Assembly: GCF_009882985.1 (NCBI RefSeq)
Contig: NZ_WTUZ01000022.1
Location: 1,333,310 to 1,397,309 of the forward strand
Source of the DNA: Paenibacillus silvestris
GTDB lineage: Bacteria > Bacillota > Bacilli > Paenibacillales > NBRC-103111
DNA length: 64,000 nt
Reading direction: 5' to 3'
Position 1 is the stretch's first letter, and each line of letters begins with the position of its first letter. The notes below the pieces were generated by a model. The model made no database searches, was not told where the DNA came from, and saw nothing but the letters and a program-made list of their open reading frames with translations. Made by a program: the position numbers and the translations under genes. Shown here in pieces: positions 7,762 through 15,080 of the stretch.

Positions 7762-8928
7762 ATGGAAAACTTTCAGTTTCATAATCCGACTAAGCTTATA
7801 TTTGGAAAAGGTCAAATAAGCAGTTTGCAAAAAGAAATCCCTGCTTATGGCAAACGGATTTTGCTATTGTACGGCGGTGGCAGCATTAAAAAAAGTGGCC
7901 TTTATGATAAAGTTATCCGTGAATTGAAAGAGATGGACGCTAGTGTTGTTGAACTAGGCGGTGTTGAACCGAATCCGCGATTAACGACGGTGAGAAAAGG
8001 AATAAGCCTTATTAGAGAAAATCAGCTTGATTTCATTCTTGCAGTCGGCGGCGGCAGTGTGATTGATTGTGCAAAAGCAATTGCCGCTGGCGTGCCATAT
8101 AACGGTGATGTATGGGATATCGTGCACAAGAAGGAAAAAGTGCTGCCAAGTTCGGTTCCGATTGGCACTGTGCTAACTTTAGCGGCAACAGGCTCAGAAA
8201 TGAACGGAAATTCCGTCATAACGAATTGGGAAGAGAATGCGAAGGAATCGTTCAACTCCATTCACGTCTATCCAAGATTCAGTATTCTAGATCCAGAGCT
8301 TACCTTCTCTGTACCACGGGATCAAACGGTATACGGCATTGTTGATATTATGTCCCATGTCTTCGAACAGTATTTCCATGCTTCGAGCAATGCGCCGCTA
8401 CAAGAAAGAATCGGTGAAGCGATTCTGCACACCGTTATCGAAATGGCACCTAAACTCGTGAATGATCTAAGCAATTACGAATATCGCGAAGTTATGTTGT
8501 TAAATGGAACGCTTGCCTTGAACGGACTAACGGCAATGGGCGTTAATACGGATTGGGCGACGCATTATATTGAACATGCGGTGTCAGCTGTCCACGATAT
8601 CCCACATGGCGGAGGACTCGCGATTCTCTTCCCGCGCTGGATGGAACATGTCGCGGCTACTCGTCCGGAGAAAGTCGCCCAGTTAGGCGTTCGTGTATTC
8701 GATTTGGACCCGGCAGGCAAAACGGATGCTCAATTGGCAGCGGAAGCGATCCAGTCTCTCCGCGCATTCTGGACATCCATCGGAGCGCCTACGAATCTCT
8801 CAGACTATGGGATAGATGATAAGGAAATTGAGTTGATGACGCAAAGGGCTATGATTAACGAAAAAATCGGTAAATATGTACCTCTTACGAACGAAGACGT
8901 CAGAAAAATTTTGAAAAATTCCTTGTAA
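7762..8928 (+). CDS. Iron-containing alcohol dehydrogenase, YugJ/BdhA-like
   Basis: A 388-residue group III alcohol dehydrogenase, the usual length for YugJ/YqhD-type NAD(P)H-dependent aldehyde or butanol dehydrogenases. The nucleotide-binding GGGSVIDCAKAIAAG segment is near residue 95. Metal ligands are in DIMSHVFEQYFH and in the HAVSAVHDIPHGGG histidine cluster. A GGGGGA ribosome site sits about 10 bases before the ATG. It probably reduces reactive aldehydes to alcohols together with the DJ-1 protein encoded just upstream. The operon ends at a hairpin terminator about 40 bases downstream. Confidence 0.93.
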   Translation: MENFQFHNPTKLIFGKGQISSLQKEIPAYGKRILLLYGGGSIKKSGLYDKVIRELKEMDASVVELGGVEPNPRLTTVRKGISLIRENQLDFILAVGGGSVIDCAKAIAAGVPYNGDVWDIVHKKEKVLPSSVPIGTVLTLAATGSEMNGNSVITNWEENAKESFNSIHVYPRFSILDPELTFSVPRDQTVYGIVDIMSHVFEQYFHASSNAPLQERIGEAILHTVIEMAPKLVNDLSNYEYREVMLLNGTLALNGLTAMGVNTDWATHYIEHAVSAVHDIPHGGGLAILFPRWMEHVAATRPEKVAQLGVRVFDLDPAGKTDAQLAAEAIQSLRAFWTSIGAPTNLSDYGIDDKEIELMTQRAMINEKIGKYVPLTNEDVRKILKNSL

Positions 8929-8965
8929 TACACTCATAATATTCATGTGGTAGGTAAAAATGGGG

Positions 8966-9010
8966 CTGTCTCAATGGATTAATTAGGCCAAAGAGACAGT
9001 CTTATTTTTC
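8966..9010 (+). terminator. Intrinsic terminator after the alcohol dehydrogenase
   Basis: CTGTCTC (8966-8972) pairs with GAGACAG (8993-8999), with an inner TGG/CCA pairing, followed by CTTATTTTT. It closes the DJ-1/alcohol dehydrogenase operon. Confidence 0.75.
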
Positions 9011-9140
9011 TATGTTTTGCAAATAAGTCTTATAAGTATTTTTATAAGTAATCCATAGATATATGATTTGTTCTATGAATTCAATTTAGCATAAAATACT
9101 GTTTAGTTATAAAAATTGTAAAAGGCAAAAGGAGATTCCA

Positions 9141-9980
9141 ATGAAAAACACCATGAGTAATACGGTAACTGCTCTTATTGAGATCGTTGAACGCGAAGCT
9201 TGGTTGGATCTGGCTGTTGCTGCTCCGGCAGATTATGTGAAGAGTTCAAAGGTTTCCTATACGCGCTTAGGTGCGATTGTAGGCATTGCAGATTTAGGGG
9301 TGCCAATCACGGAATTCAACCGCATTTTTGGATTGGGGATTGAAAAGGCTGTCAATGAAGAAGAGTTGGATCAGGCCATTTCGTGGATGAATGAGCATGC
9401 AACGCCAACTTATGCTTTGCAAGTTTCTCCTAATGCTCTTCCTGAAACGAAGCTTACCGAATGGATTATCGCAAGAGGCTTTAAGAACGTTGGCAATGGT
9501 TTGGCAAAGTTTTATAGATGTTCTAGGCTTGTGGAGGATCATGCAATTCCTACTACGCTAGACGTACGTCTCGTTGAGCCGCACAATGCGGAAGAATTTG
9601 GTAGAGTTGCGCAGGCTGGATTTGGTCTGCCCCCAACAGTGATCCCCTACTTATCTGCCATAGTTGGACGACCAAATTGGAAAGCATATATCGCGTATGA
9701 TGGAGATATCCCTGTTGCTGCGGGGGCTATGTATATGGATAACAACTGGGCGTGGCTCGGCATTGATGCAACGTTGCCTGACTACCGCGGCCGAGGAGCA
9801 CAAAGCGCTCTAATCAAGCAGCGGTTGTTATCCGGGATAAAGGCAGGGGTAATTGGCTTTACAGCTGAAACTGGCCAGCCTCCTGAAGGCCAGGAAAGCA
9901 CGAATAAGTCTTATAATAACTATCACCGTGCAGGGTTTACTAAAGCCTATGTTCGTCAGAATTACAAACTTGAAGGATAA
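9141..9980 (+). CDS. GNAT family N-acetyltransferase
   Basis: 279 residues with the GNAT domain at the C-terminal side. Motif A is YRGRGAQSALIKQRLLSG near residue 215; the strand before it reads AWLGIDATLPDYRGRG. The N-terminal half (about 130 residues) resembles a degenerate second GNAT repeat. AAAGGAG lies 7 bases upstream of the ATG. It stands alone: terminators lie on both sides and the preceding 200 bases are AT-rich. It is not close in sequence to the tandem pair at 5058-6648. Substrate unknown. Confidence 0.9.
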   Translation: MKNTMSNTVTALIEIVEREAWLDLAVAAPADYVKSSKVSYTRLGAIVGIADLGVPITEFNRIFGLGIEKAVNEEELDQAISWMNEHATPTYALQVSPNALPETKLTEWIIARGFKNVGNGLAKFYRCSRLVEDHAIPTTLDVRLVEPHNAEEFGRVAQAGFGLPPTVIPYLSAIVGRPNWKAYIAYDGDIPVAAGAMYMDNNWAWLGIDATLPDYRGRGAQSALIKQRLLSGIKAGVIGFTAETGQPPEGQESTNKSYNNYHRAGFTKAYVRQNYKLEG

Positions 9981-9992
9981 ATAAAAAGGACG

Positions 9993-10030
9993 AGCTTACA
10001 TGGATGTCACGTGTAAGTTTGTTTTTTATT
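9993..10030 (+). terminator. Intrinsic terminator after the GNAT gene
   Basis: GAGCTTACATG pairs imperfectly with CACGTGTAAGTTTGT and runs into a GTTTTTT tract. Confidence 0.7.
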
Positions 10031-10041
10031 CCACACTTGTC

Positions 10042-10104
10042 ATAACGATAAGTTATGCCTACCCTAACTTAATAGAAGTACAATTCTCGAATTCGCGGTG
10101 TTAC
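10042..10104. promoter_or_regulatory. LysR-type operator/promoter module, copy A (ATAAC-N5-GTTAT)
   Basis: Starts with the dyad ATAACGATAAGTTAT, which satisfies both the T-N11-A rule for LysR-type regulators and the ATAA-N7-TTAT pattern known for CcpC. It is followed at the same distances as in copy B (12087-12149) by CCTAACTTAA, ATTCTC and TGTTAC. It lies about 265 bases before the LysR gene starting at 10308; the rest of the 9981-10307 gap is AT-rich and otherwise featureless to me. Confidence 0.65.
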
Positions 10105-10307
10105 TGTAAGTATCAGAGATAATATTAATTAACCCGTGTATAAATAAATTTATTTATGTTTCTTTATTTCTTGATTTGTTGTGTGTGTGAGAAAATCTTA
10201 CAATTACTAGTGTGGATTTTTCACTAGATATTCGGAAAGAGAAACCCATTTCATATAACCGTATTATTGCGTTATTCGGTTCATTATAAAAGAAGGAAGG
10301 AGTGGCT

Positions 10308-11228
10308 ATGGTCGATTTTGAATGGTACAGAAGCTTTATTGCCATTTTTAAGCACAACTCAGTTTCAGAGGCTGCTAAGACACGGATCATGACCCAGCCG
10401 GCGATGAGTCAACACCTTGCTTGCCTTGAATCTGAAGTAGGTGAACCGCTGTTCACTCGAACTTCACGAAAAATGGTACCAACTGAACGAGGAAAGCAGC
10501 TTTATTCCCATCTAGCACCTCTGATTGAGTCCTTGGAAGAAAAGACAATGGGCTTAAAATTACATTTATCACCAACAATGAATACGATCAAAATCGGTGC
10601 AGCACCGGAATTGTTCACAGAGACAATATTGCCTCTTCTATCGGGAACGGAATTAAATACGACAACGTACTTTGGATATGCGGACCAAACATTTGAGCTT
10701 CTCAAAGAGGAACGTGTGGATATTATTTTAACCAATCAGCAATTATTGATGCCGGGTATTGAATATGTACGGCTTATGGAAGAGAGCTTCGTCATCGTTG
10801 CACCAATGGACACGGTCGTTCCGGAATTTCCTCTTCTGAAGGATAGGGAGCGGTGGCTTTCGGAGCAAAGGTGGATAAGCTTTGGTCTTGATCTTCCTAT
10901 TATACGAAGGTACTGGAAAGAGTTTTTCAAATCGGGACCTCTCATTAATCCAGCCCATGTTATCCCATGTTGGGATTTAATTCTAAAGGCAATCGAAGAA
11001 GGGGCCGGGATGAGCATGCTCCCAACCCATATTCTTAAGCAACAGATCGTTACACAGCCTAAATACAAAATGGTTTTCGAAGATATGATGGTTCATAACG
11101 AAATATTAATTGGATTTAAGTCCAAGCATAAGCACACACTCGTCATCAATGAATTTATTAAGAATGTGTGTGAGCAAAATGAAGGCGAGCCGAGATCTAG
11201 TCTATTTATGGGCTTGAATTCGGATTAA
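10308..11228 (+). CDS. LysR family transcriptional regulator
   Basis: A 306-residue LysR regulator. The winged helix-turn-helix is at residues 3-62 (SVSEAAKTRIMTQPAMSQHL, then the LFTRTSRKMVPTERG wing), followed by the LysR substrate-binding domain with its two Rossmann-like lobes (TIKIGAAPELFTETILPLL onwards). The ATG at 10308 is preferred over the GTG at 10302 because the GAAGGAAGG site ends only 1-2 bases before the GTG. It converges on the other LysR gene and the two overlap by 23 bases at their ends. The target is unknown; the neighbourhood of electrophile-handling enzymes suggests a related signal. Confidence 0.9.
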   Translation: MVDFEWYRSFIAIFKHNSVSEAAKTRIMTQPAMSQHLACLESEVGEPLFTRTSRKMVPTERGKQLYSHLAPLIESLEEKTMGLKLHLSPTMNTIKIGAAPELFTETILPLLSGTELNTTTYFGYADQTFELLKEERVDIILTNQQLLMPGIEYVRLMEESFVIVAPMDTVVPEFPLLKDRERWLSEQRWISFGLDLPIIRRYWKEFFKSGPLINPAHVIPCWDLILKAIEEGAGMSMLPTHILKQQIVTQPKYKMVFEDMMVHNEILIGFKSKHKHTLVINEFIKNVCEQNEGEPRSSLFMGLNSD

Positions 11229-12075
11229 GTAGAGTTAACAACTGTCTACTTGTAGATTTCTCACGAGTAATAGCTGAAATCTGACGGGTTAATCCAAAAT
11301 CAGTAATGGGAATGGCTTTAATCGTAGATTTGGCTTGAATGATGAAGATTTCAGGCAAAATCGTGATGCCGAGGTTGGCATGAACAAAACCAAGGATGCT
11401 TTGCCCTAGTTCAATTTCTAACGCAATATGTAAGGTTTCATCTCTCGTTGAAAACTCCTTCTCAATCAACATCCTAATATCACATCCCTCAGGCAACATG
11501 ACAAAGGAGTCGTTCCTTATCTCATCAAATGTTACATTTTCTTTATTTCCGTATACGGGATGATTGATATTGGCAAATAAGTAGAAACTTTCTTTGAATA
11601 GAGGTGCCGTGTGAAAGTTATGCTGTACGCCTCTGTCATCGAATAAGGCGGCATCTATGGTGCCGTTTTCTATATTTTTTAGCAAGTCAAAAAAACTGTA
11701 AAAAACCCTGATTTTGAACGCCATGTTGGCCTCTTGATTAGCCGCCATACGGCCAGGCAAGAAAATAGTCGCAATGCTTGGCCAAGATCCAATAATAAGC
11801 TCATCTTTGCCCTCATCTTGACTTAACGTAATCTCTTTTCTCATCTCATTCAGATCATTCATAATTTTCTTGCTTCGTTCGAGTAAAATCAGGCCAGGCT
11901 GCGTCAGCGTCACGCCGGTGGATGAACGCATCAATAATTGTGTGCCGAGTTCATCCTCCAAGTTGCGAATTTGTTTACTTAAGGCGGGCTGGCTAATATG
12001 CAGGATTTCGCTAGCTTTCGTCAAACTTTTCGTTTCAGCCGTCTGACAGAAGGCTTCTAACCATTCGATCTTCAC
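11206..12075 (-). CDS. LysR family transcriptional regulator, CcpC/CitR-like, divergent to namA
   Basis: About 289 residues: HTH at residues 2-60 (KSLTKASEILHISQPALSKQI), then a co-inducer-binding domain. I placed the start at a GTG preceded by GGGGGA with 5-base spacing, which gives the usual LysR N-terminus (KIEWLEAFCQTAE); a GTG 33 bases upstream would give a longer form with no ribosome site. Its gene is divergent from the small reading frame and namA. The intergenic region holds an ATAA-N7-TTAT dyad that overlaps the longer start, so autoregulation and control of namA are likely. Likeness to CcpC rests only on the operator sequence. Confidence 0.88.
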   Translation of the reverse strand: MKIEWLEAFCQTAETKSLTKASEILHISQPALSKQIRNLEDELGTQLLMRSSTGVTLTQPGLILLERSKKIMNDLNEMRKEITLSQDEGKDELIIGSWPSIATIFLPGRMAANQEANMAFKIRVFYSFFDLLKNIENGTIDAALFDDRGVQHNFHTAPLFKESFYLFANINHPVYGNKENVTFDEIRNDSFVMLPEGCDIRMLIEKEFSTRDETLHIALEIELGQSILGFVHANLGITILPEIFIIQAKSTIKAIPITDFGLTRQISAITREKSTSRQLLTLLNPNSSP

Positions 12076-12086
12076 GTCCATCCCCC

Positions 12087-12149
12087 ATAACTTTATGTTA
12101 TTCCTCACCTAACTTAACGGTAGTTCGATTCTCAGCTTTGAGATGTTAC
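12087..12149. promoter_or_regulatory. LysR-type operator/promoter module, copy B (ATAAC-N5-GTTAT)
   Basis: ATAACTTTATGTTAT at 12087-12101, then CCTAACTTAA, ATTCTC and TGTTAC at exactly the spacing of copy A at 10042. It sits between the divergent LysR gene and namA, the expected place for a LysR operator that controls both. Confidence 0.7.
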
Positions 12150-12215
12150 AGTATGGATACGGCAAACGCAAGGTATTGCTAAGATGATCTTTTGCATTTC
12201 ATGATCAAATTATTT

Positions 12216-12347
12216 ATGCAAGGGGAGGTAATTTTATGGTTGCCGTTACCATCCCGTGATGAAATAAACGATCTATCTGACATGCTATCTACATGGGATA
12301 TTGCCATGTCTGATGGTTATGCTAGTAGTAACGATGAGGAGGAATAA
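12216..12347 (+). CDS. Possible small protein (43 residues) upstream of and in frame with namA
   Basis: A short open frame from an ATG at 12216 to a TAA at 12345-12347, three bases before the namA ATG and in the same frame. The peptide begins MQGEVILWLPLPSRDEI and ends in an acidic SSNDEEE tail. The GAGGAGG ribosome site of namA lies inside its last codons, so translation could be coupled. It has no good ribosome site of its own. It could be a leader peptide, the tail of a decayed gene, or chance. Confidence 0.3.
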   Translation: MQGEVILWLPLPSRDEINDLSDMLSTWDIAMSDGYASSNDEEE

Positions 12348-12350
12348 CAA

Positions 12351-13388
12351 ATGAATCATTTATTTACACCATATAAGATAAAAGGTCTGGAACTCAAAAA
12401 TCGTGTCGTCATGCCACCGATGTGTCAATATGCTGTCAGGAATAATGACGGTATCGTAAACGATTGGCATTATAATCACTATCTTAGCCGCGCAATTGGC
12501 GGTGCAGGACTTATTATCATTGAGATGACAGATATTGAGCCGGACGGCCGGATTACCGATTTTGACCTTGGGTTATGGTCGGACGAGCAAATCGCTCCTT
12601 TGAAACGAATTGTGGATGCTGTCCACCAATATGGAGCAAAAATAGGCATTCAGATTGCTCATGCTGGACGTAAAGCGGAACACGCCGAGACTCCGGTAGC
12701 GCCATCCGCCATTCCTTTCGATGAGACAGAGACGTACAAAACCCCGCGCGCGCTGACAACAGACGAAATTAAGCAATTGGTAGAAAAGTATCGTTTGGCA
12801 GCGGAGCGTGCTATCAAGGCTGGCGTAGATACAATCGAAATACACGGAGCTCATGGCTACTTGATCCATCAGTTCCAGTCTGCGTATACGAACAAACGCA
12901 CGGATGAATATGGCAAAGATTTGCCATTGTTCGGCCAGCAAGTTATTCGCGCCGTCAAAAGTGTGATGCCGGAAGACATGCCGCTTTTCATGCGTGTATC
13001 AGCCAGAGAATATGTGGATGGCGGTTATGGCCTTGAGGAAAGTATTGCCTTTTCCAAAGTATATAAGGAAGCGGGTGTAGACCTGTTTCATATCAGTTCC
13101 GGTGGAGAAGGACCTATTCTTGCTCATGGTAGACCCGGCACCCACGTTGCGTATCAGGTTCCAATGGCAAGAGAAATTAGGAATGCGCTCAACGTACCTG
13201 TTATAGCTGTAGGACGATTAGATGATCCAGCCTTAGCCAATGCCGTGATCGGTAACGAAGAAGCAGATCTCGTGGCTGTGGGCCGCGGGATGTTAAGAAA
13301 TCCTTATTGGACACTCGAAGCAGCCAAGAAGCTTGGAAAAGAAATTGAATTTCCTGGCGTGTATGGCATGGGATTTGGACTTAAATAA
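12351..13388 (+). CDS. namA: NADPH dehydrogenase NamA (YqjM-type old yellow enzyme)
   Basis: A 345-residue FMN-dependent ene-reductase that reduces the C=C bond of alpha,beta-unsaturated aldehydes, ketones and nitro compounds. YqjM hallmarks are present: the redox-tuning Cys25 with Tyr27 in MPPMCQYA, the HAGRKAEH flavin/substrate loop, the active-site histidines in EIHGAHGYLIHQFQS, and the C-terminal phosphate-binding VGRGMLRNPYW. The length matches the Bacillus enzyme. The ribosome site is GAGGAGG 8 bases upstream. A divergent LysR gene and a dyad operator lie upstream; a hairpin terminator lies 20 bases downstream. It likely protects against electrophiles, like the DJ-1 and dehydrogenase pair nearby. 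Confidence 0.94.
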   Translation: MNHLFTPYKIKGLELKNRVVMPPMCQYAVRNNDGIVNDWHYNHYLSRAIGGAGLIIIEMTDIEPDGRITDFDLGLWSDEQIAPLKRIVDAVHQYGAKIGIQIAHAGRKAEHAETPVAPSAIPFDETETYKTPRALTTDEIKQLVEKYRLAAERAIKAGVDTIEIHGAHGYLIHQFQSAYTNKRTDEYGKDLPLFGQQVIRAVKSVMPEDMPLFMRVSAREYVDGGYGLEESIAFSKVYKEAGVDLFHISSGGEGPILAHGRPGTHVAYQVPMAREIRNALNVPVIAVGRLDDPALANAVIGNEEADLVAVGRGMLRNPYWTLEAAKKLGKEIEFPGVYGMGFGLK

Positions 13389-13406
13389 ATACATCAAATG
13401 GATGAG

Positions 13407-13435
13407 GCAGCTGGTGAATGAACCAGCTGTCTTTT
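13407..13435 (+). terminator. Intrinsic terminator after namA
   Basis: CAGCTGGT and ACCAGCTG around a GAATGA loop, followed by TCTTTT. Confidence 0.8.
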
Positions 13436-13521
13436 GCACGCTAACGGAAGGTTCTATGGCGGCAGGTTTAAATCATGTCAACATCATTCATGACGAAAAG
13501 GGATTTTGATTTGATTGATCG

Positions 13522-13535
13522 TGAAAGCGTTTTTG
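13522..13535 (+). promoter_or_regulatory. cre-like catabolite repression site upstream of mtlA
   Basis: TGAAAGCGTTTTTG matches the cre pattern TGNAANCGNWNNCA at all but the last two positions. It lies about 50 bases before the mtlA start, where CcpA binding would repress the mannitol operon when glucose is present. The imperfect 3' end keeps confidence moderate. Confidence 0.5.
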
Positions 13536-13578
13536 CATTACGATAGGATCATGAAACAGACAAAGGGAGGTTATTCTA

Positions 13579-15015
13579 ATGAGTGAGATTGCTGCACAAA
13601 AGCAAGCATCGTCCGGTGGATTCCGGGTGAAAGTGCAAAGTTTCGGTCGTTTCTTGAGCGGCATGGTGATGCCTAATATTGGGGCGTTTATCGCTTGGGG
13701 ATTGATTACGGCTTTATTTATACCGACAGGCTGGATTCCAAATGAATATTTGGCTAAGCTTGTAGGTCCAATGATAACCTATCTACTTCCGCTCCTGATT
13801 GGGTATACGGGAGGTACGATGATTCATGGCACACGTGGTGGTGTCATCGGGGCAGTAACCACGATGGGGGTCGTCATTGGAACCGATATTCCGATGTTTA
13901 TGGGGGCAATGATTGTAGGTCCCTTCGCCGCGTGGGTGCTTAAGCAGTTCGATAAAACGATTGAGGGTAAAATCAAATCCGGTTTCGAAATGCTGGTTAA
14001 CAATTTCTCTTCCGGGATCATAGGAGCCATCTTGGCCGTTCTGGCTTACACAGTTGTCGGCCCTGCTGTTCAGGTCGTGAGCAAAGCGCTTGCTTCCGGA
14101 GTTCAAGCGCTAGTCAATGCAGGCTTGCTTCCACTGGCGAACGTTCTTATTGAACCAGGTAAGGTGTTGTTCTTGAACAACGCGATTAACCATGGTGTTC
14201 TGAGCCCAATCGCTCTTGATCAAGCATCCAAAACAGGAAAGTCCATCCTGTTCATGCTAGAGTCTAATCCTGGACCAGGACTTGGTATTCTGCTAGCCTA
14301 TTGGCTCGTTGGACGCGGTGCCGCTAAGCTCTCCGCTCCAGGTTCAGCGATTATCCACTTTTTCGGCGGTATCCATGAAATTTATTTCCCATACATCCTG
14401 ATGAATCCGCGCCTTATTCTAGCTGTGATCGCAGGTGGCGTGACGGGTACGTTCACGTTCTCCCTATTCAATGCAGGTCTGGTTGCACCTCCTTCACCGG
14501 GAAGCATTTTTGCTTACATCGCCATGGCTCCAAAAGGCGGGATGCTGCCGATTTTCAGCGGCGTCATCACCTCGGCAATCGTCTCTTTCGGGGTAGGTGC
14601 TCTGTTGTTGAAAACAACGAAGCAAACGGAAAGTGAAGATTTGGAACAGGCTACAGCAAGAATGAAAGAAATGAAGCAAGCCCCTGCAGCAGCAGCGGCA
14701 GCGGCAGAACGTTTGGATGTTCCTGTCACGAAGGCTGTAAACCATGTACAGAAAATCGTTTTCTCCTGCGATGCAGGCATGGGATCAAGCGCAATGGGAG
14801 CTTCTATTTTAAGAAAAAAAATGAAAGAAGCTGCCATTAACATTACCGTGGTCAATACCGCAATTAATGATATCCCAGTCGATGCTGATATCGTGATTAC
14901 GCATAAATCCTTAACAGATCGCGCACGCAACAAAGCACCGCAGGCTGAACATATTTCCATTGAGAATTTCATGAAAAGCCCGGAATATGATGAGCTTGTG
15001 AAACGACTGGGTTAA
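13579..15015 (+). CDS. mtlA: PTS mannitol transporter subunit IICB
   Basis: Membrane permease that takes up mannitol and phosphorylates it. It is 478 residues long, with an EIIC domain of several membrane segments (GxxMPNIGAFIAWGLITALF near the start, the FFGGIHEIYFPYILMNP motif near residue 270), an alanine-rich linker, and the cytoplasmic EIIB domain whose phosphocysteine is Cys397 in SCDAGMGSSAMG. There is no fused EIIA, which is supplied by mtlF. The ribosome site AAAGGGAGG is well placed. It is first in an operon with mtlR, mtlF, mtlD, ptsI and ptsH, with a cre-like site upstream. The length equals that of Bacillus MtlA. Confidence 0.96.
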   Translation: MSEIAAQKQASSGGFRVKVQSFGRFLSGMVMPNIGAFIAWGLITALFIPTGWIPNEYLAKLVGPMITYLLPLLIGYTGGTMIHGTRGGVIGAVTTMGVVIGTDIPMFMGAMIVGPFAAWVLKQFDKTIEGKIKSGFEMLVNNFSSGIIGAILAVLAYTVVGPAVQVVSKALASGVQALVNAGLLPLANVLIEPGKVLFLNNAINHGVLSPIALDQASKTGKSILFMLESNPGPGLGILLAYWLVGRGAAKLSAPGSAIIHFFGGIHEIYFPYILMNPRLILAVIAGGVTGTFTFSLFNAGLVAPPSPGSIFAYIAMAPKGGMLPIFSGVITSAIVSFGVGALLLKTTKQTESEDLEQATARMKEMKQAPAAAAAAAERLDVPVTKAVNHVQKIVFSCDAGMGSSAMGASILRKKMKEAAINITVVNTAINDIPVDADIVITHKSLTDRARNKAPQAEHISIENFMKSPEYDELVKRLG

Positions 15016-15027
15016 ATATAGGCATCT

Positions 15028-15050
15028 AACGCTGGCATCTTGCCGGCGTT
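15028..15050 (+). terminator. Hairpin between mtlA and mtlR (attenuator-like)
   Basis: AACGCTGGCA and TGCCGGCGTT form a 10-bp stem, with one GU pair, around a 3-base loop. No pure U-tract follows (ATCTCCATTTT), so it is more likely a partial terminator or an mRNA-stabilising 3' end that lets the permease be made in excess over the regulator. Confidence 0.45.
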
Positions 15051-15080
15051 ATCTCCATTTTGTTCGTGAGGAGAATAATC

